DNA of 64,000 bases, taken from positions 52,825 to 116,824 of the forward strand of contig FIZI01000020.1 of assembly GCA_900016865.1 (NCBI GenBank), in the 5' to 3' direction. Numbering within the stretch: the first letter of the stretch is position 1; each line of letters starts with the position of its first letter. Below, piece by piece: positions 7,524 through 17,102 of the stretch. The notes below the pieces were generated by a model. That model ran no database searches and was not told the origin of the DNA. It saw only the letters and a program-made list of their open reading frames with translations. Origin of the DNA: an uncultured Clostridia bacterium (GTDB taxonomy: Bacteria > Bacillota > DTU014). Position numbers and translations under genes: made by a program.

Positions 7524-9338
7524 ATGTCAATTGACGGTTTCTTCGTCACAGCCCTTTGCCGGGAATTGTCCGATTGTATCGTCGGCGGCCGAATCGACAA
7601 GATATCAATGCCTGATAGACTACAAGCAGCTATTTCAGTTCGCCGAAACGGTGTTTTCCATCGGCTGCTTGCATCTGCGCGGTCACAATACGCAAGACTG
7701 CACTTGACGAGGACGAATCCCGAAAACCCTCTTGAACCGCCTATGTTTTGCATGGTCCTGCGCAAGCACCTGCTGGGAGGAAGAATCCTCTCTGTTCACC
7801 AACCAGGATCCGAACGAATCCTCACGGTCCAGGTCGAAGCCAGAGATGAATACGGACGCAGGGCTATTAAGGACCTCATTGTAGAGATCATGGGCAAACA
7901 CAGCAACCTGCTGCTCGTAGACTCTGACGCCTCAGTGATCATTGACTGCGCCAAACACGTCAGCAGCCGGGTAAACCGATATAGAGAACTTCTACCCAAT
8001 AAGCCGTATGTCCTGCCCCCTTCGCAGGGAAAGGCCGACTTGCAGCTCATTGCGAACCTCTCCCCTGACGACGTTCTACAGGTGCTCGCGTCCCATCAGT
8101 GTGAACAGACAGCACACAAGTGCCTCATCAACCGAGTTCAAGGTCTTGGGCCCTTGACTGCGACGGAAGTGCTTTATCGTGCTGGAGTCGATCCCGACTG
8201 TAGCTTCAGCCACGTCAGCCCCTCCAAGATGGAGCAAATAGCGCTAGTGCTGTGCGACATCTTGCAGAGCCTCAGGGAAGGCCGCACTACTCCGGTAACC
8301 TACAGTTTAACCACAGATGGCAGCCCCCAACTCAAGGCGTTTTCGTTCATGCGATTGACACATCTTGCTGACCAGGGATGCTTTGAGCAAACATTCTCTA
8401 CACTCGGAGATATGCTTGACTACGCTTTAGCGGTCAAGGAGCAAGACGCCCGGCAGTCTGCGTTTAGGTCGGAATTGGCGTCCGTGGTATCCAATGCAAT
8501 CCAACGGTCAAGGGAGAGATTGAGTAAGCTCGAGTCATCACTCGAGGTTGCGGAAAACGCCGATGAGTTCAGGCTCAAAGCCGACCTCCTAATGACGCAT
8601 AGCAATCAGGCGCAAAAAGGCCTGACATCACTGACCGTACCCAACTACTTCGATCCCGGCCTTAACGAAGTAGCAATCGAGCTTGATCCTAGCCTGAGCG
8701 TCATTGAGAATGCCAGGCACTACTACAAGCTGTATTCGAAGGCGAAGCGCAGCAAGGCCATAGTCGAATCGCTCATACAATCAACCCGATCAGATCTTGC
8801 GTATCTCGAGCAGGTCGAAGTTAGTATCGATTCGTCATCTACAGTCGCAGAGCTGGAAGAGATCAGCTCAGAACTTGCGGATCAAGGCGTATTGCGATCC
8901 AGATCGGAAAAAAGAAGGCGCGGCAGTGGGACCAAAGAAAGGTCTTCGCCTGCGCAGTTCGTCTCTCGCGACGGCATACGAATACTTGTAGGAAGGAACA
9001 ACCGTCAAAACGACGAGCTAACGCTGAAGATCGCATCTCCAAATGACATATGGCTTCATGCGAAAGATATCCCCGGTTCTCACGTTATAATTCGCTCGCA
9101 AGGTGTGAAAGAGATCCCCGATTCCACACTTGCTGCAGCGGCTCTTCTTGCGGCCTTTTACAGTAAAGCTAGAGGGTCTTCAAACGTAGCTGTCGACTAC
9201 ACCTTGAGAAAACACGTCAGAAAACCGACCGGAGCAAAACCGGGGATGGTGATCTATGACTCTCAGACGACGGTGTACGTTACGCCAAGTGAGGAAGCAA
9301 TCCTGAGTCACCTCAAGGAAGGCTCGACATTGATGTAA
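7524..9338 (+). CDS. rqcH: Ribosome quality control protein RqcH (NFACT / FbpA family)
   Basis: The 604 residues form the full NFACT protein: NFACT-N from the start (MSIDGFFVTALCRELSDCIVGGRIDKI), the HhH-like middle, the long coiled coil around 290-440, and the C-terminal NFACT-R domain (RDGIRILVGRNNRQNDELTLKIASPNDIWLHAKDIPGSHVII, about 490-530). RqcH binds stalled 50S subunits with peptidyl-tRNA and adds alanine tails; older annotation calls it fibronectin-binding protein. GAGG lies eight bases before the ATG. It is one of the four plus-strand genes and has its own promoter. Confidence 0.95.
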   Translation: MSIDGFFVTALCRELSDCIVGGRIDKISMPDRLQAAISVRRNGVFHRLLASARSQYARLHLTRTNPENPLEPPMFCMVLRKHLLGGRILSVHQPGSERILTVQVEARDEYGRRAIKDLIVEIMGKHSNLLLVDSDASVIIDCAKHVSSRVNRYRELLPNKPYVLPPSQGKADLQLIANLSPDDVLQVLASHQCEQTAHKCLINRVQGLGPLTATEVLYRAGVDPDCSFSHVSPSKMEQIALVLCDILQSLREGRTTPVTYSLTTDGSPQLKAFSFMRLTHLADQGCFEQTFSTLGDMLDYALAVKEQDARQSAFRSELASVVSNAIQRSRERLSKLESSLEVAENADEFRLKADLLMTHSNQAQKGLTSLTVPNYFDPGLNEVAIELDPSLSVIENARHYYKLYSKAKRSKAIVESLIQSTRSDLAYLEQVEVSIDSSSTVAELEEISSELADQGVLRSRSEKRRRGSGTKERSSPAQFVSRDGIRILVGRNNRQNDELTLKIASPNDIWLHAKDIPGSHVIIRSQGVKEIPDSTLAAAALLAAFYSKARGSSNVAVDYTLRKHVRKPTGAKPGMVIYDSQTTVYVTPSEEAILSHLKEGSTLM

Positions 9339-9361
9339 TATTTACCTGCTTGCTTCAGGTA

Positions 9362-9390
9362 TTGCCAAGTGCAAGCTGCTGTTGTATCAT
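9362..9390 (+). promoter_or_regulatory. Predicted promoter of the FMN riboswitch-ribU unit
   Basis: TTGCCA at 9362-9367, a 17-base spacer and TATCAT at 9385-9390, with a likely start near 9397, shortly before the riboswitch fold. A small hairpin just after the rqcH stop (ACCTG...CAGGT, about 9344-9359) may help end the rqcH transcript. Confidence 0.6.
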
Positions 9391-9413
9391 ATAAGTCGAT
9401 AATATAAACTGCA

Positions 9414-9556
9414 GGTACCTTCGGGGCAGGGTGAGACTTAGAAGTCAACTCCCGACCGGCGGTGATGGCTCCTTGGCCTAAGTCCGCGAGTCCAGTGATC
9501 TGGGTTGATCTGGTGAGATTCCAGAACCGACGGTACAGTCCGGATGAGAGAAGGTT
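9414..9556 (+). ncRNA. FMN riboswitch (RFN element)
   Basis: The conserved RFN blocks occur in order: ACCTTCGGGGCAGGGTGA at 9416, CTCCCGACCGGCGGTGATGG, the CCGCGAG block, CTGGTGAGATTCCAGAACCGAC, GGTACAGTCCGGATGAGAG and the closing GAAGGT at 9550-9555, which pairs with ACCTTC at 9416-9421. It senses flavin mononucleotide. A terminator follows and then the riboflavin transporter gene, so FMN is expected to stop transcription before ribU. Confidence 0.97.
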
Positions 9557-9580
9557 TCCATGTCTCATGCATGTTCTTTG

Positions 9581-9614
9581 AGCCCCCGAAGGCTTAGACC
9601 TCTCGGGGGCTTTT
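9581..9614 (+). terminator. Rho-independent terminator of the FMN riboswitch
   Basis: AGCCCCCGA and TCGGGGGCT form a nine-base-pair stem followed by TTTT at 9611-9614. It sits 25 bases after the aptamer and 80 bases before ribU and is the expression platform of the switch. Confidence 0.92.
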
Positions 9615-9693
9615 CGTTGTCACTCGCTCGTTGGCCCATGAGATGTGAGTTGCCGGAGGCTGCCTGGCAGGTATCAACAAGGAGGTAATGCAC

Positions 9694-10335
9694 TTGTCAG
9701 TCACTTCTCACAACCACAAAGCAGCGTCAAGGCTGCACAGTTTCACCAGTCCAAAGAAGCTGGTGTACTGCGGGCTGCTGACTGCAGTCGCAGTCGTACT
9801 CGGGATGCTCGCAGTCTATTTCCCTATCCGTTTGTTTAGTGTGGCTCCCTTCTTGCTGTATGACCCGGCGGACGTACCGATCATAATCGGAACACTTCTC
9901 ATGGGAGCAGGGCACGGCCTGCTCATAACCGTTGCAGTGTCGTTGATCATGGGCCTGTACGAAGCCGGGATAATCGGCGCATTCATGCACATCGCATCCA
10001 CAGGCTTGCTCGTTGTGCTGATCGCTGCGTTCTACCATACGCCCGAGCACAGATACAGAAAGGTGTTTGGACCGACTATCGGCGCCCTGTACAAGTACAG
10101 ATATGTGCTCGGAGCCGTTGTAGGAACTATTGGTTCTGCAGCGGTCATGGTCGGGCTCAACCTACTGGTAACGCCCCTTTATATGGGAGTACCAGTCGAG
10201 CAGGTCGTCAAACTGCTGGCCCCGGCGATCATTCCGTTCAACCTTATAAAGTCGGGAATCAACTCCGTGCTGAGCTACCTAGTGTTCGCAGCGCTCTCGC
10301 CTTATCTACGCGTAAACGAGATCATCGAGAAATGA
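9694..10335 (+). CDS. ribU: ECF transporter riboflavin-binding S component
   Basis: This hydrophobic protein of about 213 residues has five or six membrane segments and the S-component pattern: LVYCGLLTAVAVVLGMLAVYFPI near the start, then LYDPADVPIIIGTLLMGAGHGLLI with the acidic loop typical of RibU, and a C-terminal PFNLIKSGINSVLSYLVF helix. It would capture riboflavin and work with a shared EcfAA'T module that is not in this window. The start is TTG at 9694, eight bases after AAGGAGG; ATG at 9688 is only two bases after it. The FMN riboswitch directly upstream supports the substrate call. Confidence 0.92.
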   Translation: MSVTSHNHKAASRLHSFTSPKKLVYCGLLTAVAVVLGMLAVYFPIRLFSVAPFLLYDPADVPIIIGTLLMGAGHGLLITVAVSLIMGLYEAGIIGAFMHIASTGLLVVLIAAFYHTPEHRYRKVFGPTIGALYKYRYVLGAVVGTIGSAAVMVGLNLLVTPLYMGVPVEQVVKLLAPAIIPFNLIKSGINSVLSYLVFAALSPYLRVNEIIEK

Positions 10336-10337
10336 AA

Positions 10338-10365
10338 AGAAGGGGGCGGTACGCCGCCCCCTTCT
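10338..10365. terminator. Bidirectional terminator between ribU and cysE
   Basis: A perfect 12-base-pair stem, AGAAGGGGGCGG with CCGCCCCCTTCT, around a TACG loop. It lies between the convergent ribU and cysE stops. A T-rich tail follows on the minus strand (TTTTCAT), so it should end cysE transcripts well and probably ribU transcripts too. Confidence 0.88.
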
Positions 10366-10377
10366 GCGACTTGCTCG

Positions 10378-11283
10378 CTATTTCTTTCTGATCTGAGGCA
10401 CATTGAGCACTTTGCTCCCAGGCGGGACCGACTCGATTAGCCAGACATTTCCCCCAATTTCCGAGCCGCGGCCTACTACCGTATCCCCTCCGAGAACAGT
10501 CGCTCCGGCGTAGATCGTTACGTTGTCCTCAATTGTTGGGTGTCGTTTCGTACCTCTCACAACTCCGCCGTCGGCGTCCTTGTCGATTCTGAGAGCACCT
10601 AGGGTGACCCCTTGGTATATGGTCACATTATTGCCTATCTCGGTTGTCTCTCCAATGACTACACCCGTGCCATGGTCAATGAAAAACGACTCGCCGATCT
10701 TGGCACCAGGGTGAATGTCGATTCCCGTCTTGCTGTGAGCGTACTCGCTCAGAATTCTAGCCATAGACTTGAGGCCGAGTTTGTACAGCTCATGTGCGAC
10801 CCTGTAGACTGCTACAGCAAACAGGCCGGGATACGAGAGAATGACCTCATCATACCCTGTTGCAGCCGGGTCCCGTCGCCACGCAGCTTTTACATCCAGC
10901 AACAGTTTGCGCCGAATCTCAGGTAGAGCGGATATTATCTCACGCGCATAGTTGCAGCTTAGCGCCATGGTCTCACAGCCGGTGGGCCCACATTCACAAG
11001 TGCCTCCGTTTTCTGCATGCAATGTGTTGTGGATCTGGCGGGCGAGACGCCAGTAGACCGTTCCGATGTATTCCAATAGACACACGTCCGTATCGGCGTT
11101 GCAGCCGACGCCCCCATCGAAGTATCCGGGAAATAGGATCCGCCGAATGTCCAGGAACAGCTGGACAACTGCGTCAGGATCGGGCATTGGTTTTGTCCTT
11201 CGTCCAAAATCCTCGTTATCTGAATAAGATCGCATAAGGCTGCACGCTACGTCTGCGAGCAACTCGTCGGTAGTTCTCTGCAC
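10378..11283 (-). CDS. cysE: Serine O-acetyltransferase (long EpsC/SatA type)
   Basis: It acetylates serine to O-acetylserine, the carbon skeleton for cysteine. The C-terminal half has the hexapeptide beta-helix and active-site pattern: [41 protein letters not shown], then [21 protein letters not shown]. The N-terminal half is the extended helical region of the clostridial/EpsC type. GTG at 11283 follows GGGAGG at seven bases and is preferred to TTG at 11304, which has no ribosome binding site. No cysteine synthase gene is adjacent; a single-gene unit ended by the terminator at 10338-10365. Confidence 0.93.
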   Translation of the reverse strand: MQRTTDELLADVACSLMRSYSDNEDFGRRTKPMPDPDAVVQLFLDIRRILFPGYFDGGVGCNADTDVCLLEYIGTVYWRLARQIHNTLHAENGGTCECGPTGCETMALSCNYAREIISALPEIRRKLLLDVKAAWRRDPAATGYDEVILSYPGLFAVAVYRVAHELYKLGLKSMARILSEYAHSKTGIDIHPGAKIGESFFIDHGTGVVIGETTEIGNNVTIYQGVTLGALRIDKDADGGVVRGTKRHPTIEDNVTIYAGATVLGGDTVVGRGSEIGGNVWLIESVPPGSKVLNVPQIRKK

Positions 11284-11340
11284 ATTATCGCCTCCCGGAA
11301 TCAAAATGCTGCCGGTGCCCGAGATCTCAATTGCGCGTTG

Positions 11341-11349
11341 TGCTATAAT
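11341..11349 (+). promoter_or_regulatory. Extended -10 promoter of the yaaR-like gene
   Basis: TGCTATAAT carries the TG extension and a perfect TATAAT at 11344-11349. No good -35 box lies 17 bases upstream, as is usual for extended -10 promoters. The gene starts 57 bases downstream. Confidence 0.65.
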
Positions 11350-11406
11350 GTATCGTAAGGCATTTTAACGGGCCGTGCAAGCACATGGGTCAGAGAGGAT
11401 TCGTGC

Positions 11407-11844
11407 ATGCGGATCGAAAAGCGGAGAAATCGGCCGACTGTCTCTCGATCGGTCGTAGCACCCGACAGCGTCTTACGCAGGCGGGTTACGGAAACACCGA
11501 AGGAATCGTTTGAGCAACTCCTGCAAAGCGAAGAGCACACCAACCTCCAATCAATGCTCGAAGAGGTGGTGCGGCTCGGTGATAACTTGCTTGAGAAGCG
11601 GACTCTGCAGGACCTAGAGCAGTATAAAGCCGCTGTCAAGAGGTTCGTGCAGTACGCAGTCAACCGCGCGTTCAGAGTGCGAAAGGCCAGCAGGCTCTCC
11701 GGTGGCTGGTCTCGGCTGGTAGAGACAATAGATACTGCACTCGCTGACCTCACTGAAGTGGTGCTGACCCGAGAGGCCCCTAGAATCGTCCTGTTGTCTA
11801 AGTTGGAGATGATCAAAGGGCTTCTAGTAGATTGCCTTAGGTAA
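11407..11844 (+). CDS. YaaR family protein (DUF327)
   Basis: This 145-residue basic, helical protein matches YaaR/DUF327: SFEQLLQSEEHTNLQSMLEEVVRLGDNLLEKRTLQDLEQYKAAVKRFVQYAVN in the middle and KLEMIKGLLVDCLR at the end. YaaR is widespread in Firmicutes; its job is not established, and in Bacillus it lies near DNA replication genes, which is not the case here. GAGAGGATTC precedes the ATG. It has its own extended -10 promoter and is convergent with the FAH-family gene. Confidence 0.85.
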   Translation: MRIEKRRNRPTVSRSVVAPDSVLRRRVTETPKESFEQLLQSEEHTNLQSMLEEVVRLGDNLLEKRTLQDLEQYKAAVKRFVQYAVNRAFRVRKASRLSGGWSRLVETIDTALADLTEVVLTREAPRIVLLSKLEMIKGLLVDCLR

Positions 11845-11858
11845 CTCGCGACGGCTCA

Positions 11859-12611
11859 TCACACGACTGAATTTGTCAAGACCCCTATCTGTTCTATGAT
11901 AACCTCAACCGTGTCACCTGAGTGCAGCGGGCCTACACCCGACGGCGTGCCTGTTGCGATAACATCACCAGGCAACAGAGTCATGACATGAGACACGAAG
12001 CTGAGGAGCTGTTCAGGACCGAATATGAGATTGCTCGTATTCGAATTCTGCTTTAGCTCGCCGTTTACCTTGCATGATATCTCGAGTGAACGCGGATCGA
12101 CCGAGGTATCCACTACAGGGCCTATGGGCGCAAACGTGTCAAACGACTTGGCTCTGGTCCACTGTCCGTCAACCTGCTGCAGGTCTCTTGCAGTAACGTC
12201 GTTGAAGCAAGTATACCCCAGGATGTAGTCTTTCGCCTGCCGTTCGTCGACGTCCTTTGCCAAGCGCTTCACAACCAAAGCGAGTTCAGCCTCATAATCA
12301 ACGCGTCGAGACGATTGGGGCAGGACGATGCTGTCATGGGGCCCGATCAACGCTGTTGAAGGCTTCAGAAAGATCTTTGGATATTCCGGCAACTCCTCGC
12401 CCATCTCGATCGCATGGTCTCTATAATTGAGCCCTACAGCCACGATCTTGGACGGCACAGTCGGAGCAAGCAGCCTGACACTGGATAAGGGCACCCTGAT
12501 GTCAGAGATCTCGAAGTCCTCAAATACATCCCCTTTTATAGGCCTGATGGCGTCCCCTTCGAGTGCCCCAAAGCTCTGCTTGCCATCAAGCATGTATCTG
12601 ACCAGCTGCAC
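11859..12611 (-). CDS. Fumarylacetoacetate hydrolase family protein
   Basis: The 250-residue protein has a short N-terminal RVxRY-type domain and the FAH beta-fold core: PSKIVAVGLNYRDHAIEMGEELPEYPKIFLKPSTALIGP, then the metal-binding EAELALV, FNDVTARDLQ, KSFDTFAPIGP and GDVIATGTPSGVGPL. Members are acylpyruvate hydrolases, oxaloacetate decarboxylases or 2-hydroxyhepta-2,4-diene-1,7-dioate isomerases, with Mg2+ or Mn2+. The exact substrate cannot be read here. GTG at 12611 is eight bases after AAGGGAG and is a better start than GTG at 12620. It follows cimA by 76 bases on the same strand and may be read through from the ilv-leu operon. Confidence 0.9.
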   Translation of the reverse strand: MQLVRYMLDGKQSFGALEGDAIRPIKGDVFEDFEISDIRVPLSSVRLLAPTVPSKIVAVGLNYRDHAIEMGEELPEYPKIFLKPSTALIGPHDSIVLPQSSRRVDYEAELALVVKRLAKDVDERQAKDYILGYTCFNDVTARDLQQVDGQWTRAKSFDTFAPIGPVVDTSVDPRSLEISCKVNGELKQNSNTSNLIFGPEQLLSFVSHVMTLLPGDVIATGTPSGVGPLHSGDTVEVIIEQIGVLTNSVV

Positions 12612-12696
12612 GTCGTGCACTCCCTTGCGAAGCTATACTAAGACAGCGCAGCGCGGCCAACTCCTCGACAGAGTCGGTCCCACGCTTGCGCCACCT

Positions 12697-14259
12697 CTAT
12701 TTCAACAGCCCGTACTCTATACTGTCCACCAGAGCACGCCAGCTCGCCTCGATAATATTCGTAGACACGCCAACAGTGCCCCAGGGCTCTTCGCCGTTGC
12801 GAGACTCCACCAGAACACGCACTTTGGCAGCTGTTCCGGCGCCCTCATCAAGAACGCGGACCTTGTAGTCTGTGAGAACGATGTTCCGTATCTCAGGGTA
12901 CACCTGCGCCAACGCCTTTCTCAGAGCATTGTCAAGTGCGTTGACAGGGCCATCGCCTTCAGCAGCTGTATGAATGACCTCGTCCCCGATCTTGACCTTT
13001 ACCGTAGCCTCAGACACGGGCTCGCCGTTGGATCCCTTCTTGTCGATCGTCAACCTAAACCCTTCGAGTTCAAACAAGCTCTCGTGCAGGCCGAGGGATT
13101 TCCTAAGCAACAACTCGAATGACGCCTCTGCACCCTCAAACGAGTACCCTTGGTACTCGAGGTCTTTCACAGCTGCGAGAATCGAGGCGATTCGATCTCT
13201 GTCACCGTCATAGCCGATGTTGAGTTCTCGCATCTTGTACCGGATATTCGAAGCTCCAGACAGCTCCGACACGACCACTCGACGCTTGTTTCCTACCAGA
13301 GAGGCATCGATGTGCTCATAGGTCTCCGGATGTTTGAGCAGTGCATTCACATGAACCCCGGCTTTGTGTGTGAACACGCTGCGTCCCACGTACGGCTGGC
13401 GAGAATCCGGACGCCTGTTTGTTATCTCATCGATGTATCTGGAGACCTTTGTGAGCATGGCAAGCTGCTCGTCTGTTACGCAATCGATTCCCATCTTGAG
13501 TTTGAGATTGGGGATTATTGTGCACAGGTCCGCATTGCCCGCACGTTCGCCGTACCCGTTCATAGTGCCTTGAATCTGCACTGCCCCTGCAAGCACGCCC
13601 ATGAGTGTGTTTGCTGCGCCCATCCCAGAGTCGTTGTGCATGTGGACTCCGACTTCGACATCGGGAAATCTCTGTTTCACATCCTGCATGATCGGTGCAA
13701 CCTCATGAGGCAGCAATCCTCCATTTGTGTCGCATAGCACAATGACTTCAGCCCCGCCTGACACGGCTCTGGATAGAGTTTCAACGGCGTATTCGGGATT
13801 GCGCTTGTACCCGTCAAAGAAGTGCTCAGCATCGTAGAACACCCTCATGCCGTTGGAGCGCAGAAACCTTACAGAGTCTTCTATCATCTCGAGATTTTCC
13901 TCAAGAGTCGTCCTCAACACGTGCTCGACATGGAAATCCCAACTCTTTCCGAAAATGGTTGCTATCTCTACTCCGGATTGAACAATCGCCTGCAGGTTCG
14001 CATCCTCGGACGCAGTCAGCCCCGCTCGCCTAGTCGATCCGAAAGCGGTGATTTTCGCATTCTGAAGTCCGTATTCCTTAGAACGCTGGAGGAACTCCAT
14101 GTCTTTGGGATTGGAGGCAGGCCAGCCGCCTTCGATGTAGTCTATGCCGAGCTTGTCAAGCCTCTGCGCTATCCGGATCTTGTCCTCCAAGGAAAACGAG
14201 ACGCCCTCTGCCTGTGCCCCATCCCGCAACGTCGTGTCATAGAGCATAACGGGCTTCAT
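12697..14259 (-). CDS. cimA: Citramalate synthase
   Basis: This 520-residue enzyme condenses pyruvate with acetyl-CoA to (R)-citramalate, the entry to 2-oxobutanoate for isoleucine without threonine. It belongs to the CimA type rather than Leu[78 protein letters not shown] and a C-terminal LeuA-like regulatory dimer domain (about 390-515). ATG overlaps the leuB stop as ATGA and follows GGAGG. It is the last biosynthetic gene of the ilvBNC-leuACDB-cimA operon, where LeuC, LeuD and LeuB can process its product. Confidence 0.94.
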   Translation of the reverse strand: MKPVMLYDTTLRDGAQAEGVSFSLEDKIRIAQRLDKLGIDYIEGGWPASNPKDMEFLQRSKEYGLQNAKITAFGSTRRAGLTASEDANLQAIVQSGVEIATIFGKSWDFHVEHVLRTTLEENLEMIEDSVRFLRSNGMRVFYDAEHFFDGYKRNPEYAVETLSRAVSGGAEVIVLCDTNGGLLPHEVAPIMQDVKQRFPDVEVGVHMHNDSGMGAANTLMGVLAGAVQIQGTMNGYGERAGNADLCTIIPNLKLKMGIDCVTDEQLAMLTKVSRYIDEITNRRPDSRQPYVGRSVFTHKAGVHVNALLKHPETYEHIDASLVGNKRRVVVSELSGASNIRYKMRELNIGYDGDRDRIASILAAVKDLEYQGYSFEGAEASFELLLRKSLGLHESLFELEGFRLTIDKKGSNGEPVSEATVKVKIGDEVIHTAAEGDGPVNALDNALRKALAQVYPEIRNIVLTDYKVRVLDEGAGTAAKVRVLVESRNGEEPWGTVGVSTNIIEASWRALVDSIEYGLLK

Positions 14260-15329
14260 GCGTCAACCTCCCTACAGATCAATTCTCCCATCTCGTCCGT
14301 GCCTACTGTTCTTGAACCTGGAGACGTTATGTCGGCTGTCCTATAGCCAGCCTCCAGCACTCGCTCAACTGCACGTTCAATGGCTCTTGCGGGCTCGTCC
14401 AAACGAAATGTGTACCTGAGCATCATTGCAGCGGAAAGGATAGTCCCAATCGGATTGGCCATGTTCTTCCCTGCGATGTCTGGCGCAGACCCGTGAATCG
14501 GTTCATAAATGTCCACGTCTCCCCCAATGCTTGCAGACGGCAACATGCCTATAGAGCCTGTAAGCATGGCAGCCTCATCGCTAAGGATGTCTCCAAACAT
14601 ATTCTCTGTGACGAGCACGTCAAATTGCTTCGGCTTGCGCACAAGCTGCATCGCACAGTTGTCAACAAGCATGCTCTCAAACTCAACATCCGGGTACTTC
14701 TGCGCAACCGCGCAGGCGACCTCGCGCCAGAGCCTTGATGACTCAAGCACGTTTGCCTTGTCTACAGAAGTGACCTTCCCTCTGCGGCCTCTGGCCAGCT
14801 GAAATGCTAGATCAACGATCCTCTCTATCTCCAGAGTCGTATACTCCAATGTATCTACAGCTCGAGCGCCCGTGGGGTGAGGCTCGCGCAGCCGCGGCTC
14901 GCCGAAATAGAGGCCGCCTGTCAGTTCGCGAACGACCATTATGTCTATGCCGCTAACCACATCAGGCTTGAGAGTAGAGGAATCCACCATAGAAGGATAC
15001 ATCACAGCCGGCCTCAAGTTGGCATATGCTCCTGCCATTTTGCGGAGTCGAAGAAGGCCCACGATCTCAAGCCTCTCGTCCGCAGGCAGGCTGTCCCACT
15101 TAGGTCCTCCTATTGCCCCAAGCAGTACAGCGTCGCTCGTTTGAACGAGCTCGATTGTCTCAGGTGGGAACGCTGTTCCGGTCTGATCATATGCAGCGCC
15201 TCCAAAAAGGCCTTCATTGAGCTCCAAATCCAGGCCATACTTGGCTGAGACCGTTTCAAGCACCAGTGCTGCTTGTTTGGTGATCTCTACTCCAATCCCA
15301 TCTCCGGGCAGCAATGCTATCTTAGCCAC
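14256..15329 (-). CDS. leuB: 3-isopropylmalate dehydrogenase
   Basis: A 357-residue NAD-dependent dehydrogenase that oxidises and decarboxylates 3-isopropylmalate, and in the citramalate route 3-methylmalate. The family motifs are complete: [35 protein letters not shown], the metal-binding [11 protein letters not shown] and [23 protein letters not shown], and [20 protein letters not shown]. It overlaps the leuD 3' end by eight bases and the cimA start by four, consistent with translational coupling. Confidence 0.97.
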   Translation of the reverse strand: MAKIALLPGDGIGVEITKQAALVLETVSAKYGLDLELNEGLFGGAAYDQTGTAFPPETIELVQTSDAVLLGAIGGPKWDSLPADERLEIVGLLRLRKMAGAYANLRPAVMYPSMVDSSTLKPDVVSGIDIMVVRELTGGLYFGEPRLREPHPTGARAVDTLEYTTLEIERIVDLAFQLARGRRGKVTSVDKANVLESSRLWREVACAVAQKYPDVEFESMLVDNCAMQLVRKPKQFDVLVTENMFGDILSDEAAMLTGSIGMLPSASIGGDVDIYEPIHGSAPDIAGKNMANPIGTILSAAMMLRYTFRLDEPARAIERAVERVLEAGYRTADITSPGSRTVGTDEMGELICREVDA

Positions 15330-15822
15330 CAGCCATCACTCTCTTCCTGACATGCCCCACTAGCCCGCCGTCTGCTATGATCTCCTGAATCTCCTCTGAC
15401 AGCGGCTGTGACCTGTATTCTTTGCCTTTTGACAGGTTGACTATCTTGCCTTCACTCATATCGACTTCAAATTCGTCACCGTTCTCTGCTTCTTCAACTG
15501 CCTCAGGGCATTCGAAGATCGGCAGCCCGATGTTGATGCTATTGCGAAAGAAGATGCGTGCAAAGGATTTCGCGATGACACAAGACACTCCTGCCGCCTT
15601 TATCGCAATCGGCGCATGTTCGCGGGAGCTGCCACAACCGAAATTTGACCCGGCTATGATCAGATCTCCTTTAGACATGTTGGAGACGAAGTTAGGATCA
15701 GCGTCTTCCATGCAATGCGCCGCGAGCTCCTCAGGATCTGATGTGTTGAGGTAGCGAGCGGGTATGATAGCATCTGTGTCGATGTTATCACCAAACAAGC
15801 ATGCCCTTCCTACTGCCTTCAT
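15322..15822 (-). CDS. leuD: 3-isopropylmalate dehydratase small subunit
   Basis: This 166-residue subunit closes the active site of isopropylmalate isomerase. It is the short archaeal/clostridial form ([35 protein letters not shown], then [21 protein letters not shown], and [18 protein letters not shown]). The short form is often shared between the leucine and citramalate branches, which fits the neighbouring cimA. Only three bases separate it from leuC. Confidence 0.96.
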   Translation of the reverse strand: MKAVGRACLFGDNIDTDAIIPARYLNTSDPEELAAHCMEDADPNFVSNMSKGDLIIAGSNFGCGSSREHAPIAIKAAGVSCVIAKSFARIFFRNSINIGLPIFECPEAVEEAENGDEFEVDMSEGKIVNLSKGKEYRSQPLSEEIQEIIADGGLVGHVRKRVMAGG

Positions 15823-15825
15823 ATC

Positions 15826-17088
15826 TTATACGACCTCCTCAGGGCCAACTATCTCGCCTGCAACTGCTGATGCCGCTGCGACTGCTGGCCCGGCCAGATA
15901 GACCTCGCTCTTTGGATGGCCCATCCTGCCTACGAAGTTCCTGTTGGTCGTTGAAACCGCTCTCTCTCCAGCAGCCAAGACTCCCATATGTCCGCCCAGG
16001 CACGGCCCGCACGTCGGTGTACTGACCACAGCGCCCGCCTCGACGAACACCTCGACAAGTCCCTCGCGCACTGCCTGCAAGTATACACTTTGAGTGCCTG
16101 GGATTATGATGCAACGGACACCCCTGGCCACTTTTTTGTTGCGCAAGATCGCCGCGGCCTCTCTAAGATCCTCAATCCTGCCGTTGGTACATGAGCCAAT
16201 CACGACCTGATCAATCTGTATTCCCTTTACTTCACTCACCGGACGGGCGTTTTCCGGCAAATGGGGCAAAGCTACCTGTGGCTCGATCTCACTGGCGTCA
16301 AACTCGTAGACCTCGCTGTACTCGGCGTCTGCGTCACTCTCGAGCAACTCGTATTCCCGATCTGTGCGCTCGAGAAGATACTCGACGGTCTTCTGGTCAG
16401 GCATGAATATGCCGTTCTTTCCGCCCGCCTCTATTGCCATATTGGCCATGGTGAGCCTGCCTTCGACAGAGAGCGATGAGATAGCCTCACCTGCGAATTC
16501 CATGGCCTTGTACCTGGCGCCGTCAACTCCTATCTTTCCTATCGTGTAAAGGATCAGGTCCTTGCCCCCTACCCAGGGCTTCAGGGATCCTCTGAAGACG
16601 AACCTAATAGTCTCCGGCACCCTAAACCACAACTCTCCAGTTGCCATTGCCGCGGCAATGTCCGTGCTGCCTACTCCAGTGGAGAAAGCGCCGAGTGCGC
16701 CGTACGTACAAGTGTGAGAGTCAGCCCCGACCACCAAGTCACCCGGAACTACCATTCCCTTCTCTGGAAGCAGGCAATGCTCGATACCCATCTCTCCAAT
16801 CTCGAAGAAATGGGTTATCCCGTGTTTCTTGGCGAACTCCCGCATTATCCGGACCTGCTCTGCAGACTTGATGTCCTTGTTGGGTGTAAAGTGATCCGGC
16901 ACGAGTGCGATCTTGTCGGGATCAAACACTCGCGTCGCACCTATACGCTCAAACTCAGCTATGGCCACAGGAGCAGTGATATCATTGCCAAGCACCAGGT
17001 CGACTCTTGCCACAATGAAGTCGCCGGGGCGCACCCGGTCCCTCCCCGCGTGCTTAGCAAGTATTTTCTCGGTTAACGTCATACCCAC
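15826..17088 (-). CDS. leuC: 3-isopropylmalate dehydratase large subunit
   Basis: An aconitase-family [4Fe-4S] subunit of about 420 residues. Visible are [40 protein letters not shown] with the first cluster Cys, [12 protein letters not shown] with the second and [12 protein letters not shown] with the last pair. It is the LeuC2 type that pairs with the short LeuD. The frame is open to 17103, but GTG at 17088 has AGGGA seven bases upstream; ATG at 17082 is also possible. It directly follows leuA. Confidence 0.96.
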   Translation of the reverse strand: MGMTLTEKILAKHAGRDRVRPGDFIVARVDLVLGNDITAPVAIAEFERIGATRVFDPDKIALVPDHFTPNKDIKSAEQVRIMREFAKKHGITHFFEIGEMGIEHCLLPEKGMVVPGDLVVGADSHTCTYGALGAFSTGVGSTDIAAAMATGELWFRVPETIRFVFRGSLKPWVGGKDLILYTIGKIGVDGARYKAMEFAGEAISSLSVEGRLTMANMAIEAGGKNGIFMPDQKTVEYLLERTDREYELLESDADAEYSEVYEFDASEIEPQVALPHLPENARPVSEVKGIQIDQVVIGSCTNGRIEDLREAAAILRNKKVARGVRCIIIPGTQSVYLQAVREGLVEVFVEAGAVVSTPTCGPCLGGHMGVLAAGERAVSTTNRNFVGRMGHPKSEVYLAGPAVAAASAVAGEIVGPEEVV

Positions 17089-17102
17089 GGATTGATCCCT
17101 CA

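Noticed and set aside
9645..9839. A 64-codon frame overlapping the ribU start
   Set aside because: It is out of frame with the strongly supported ribU gene and has no binding site of its own.
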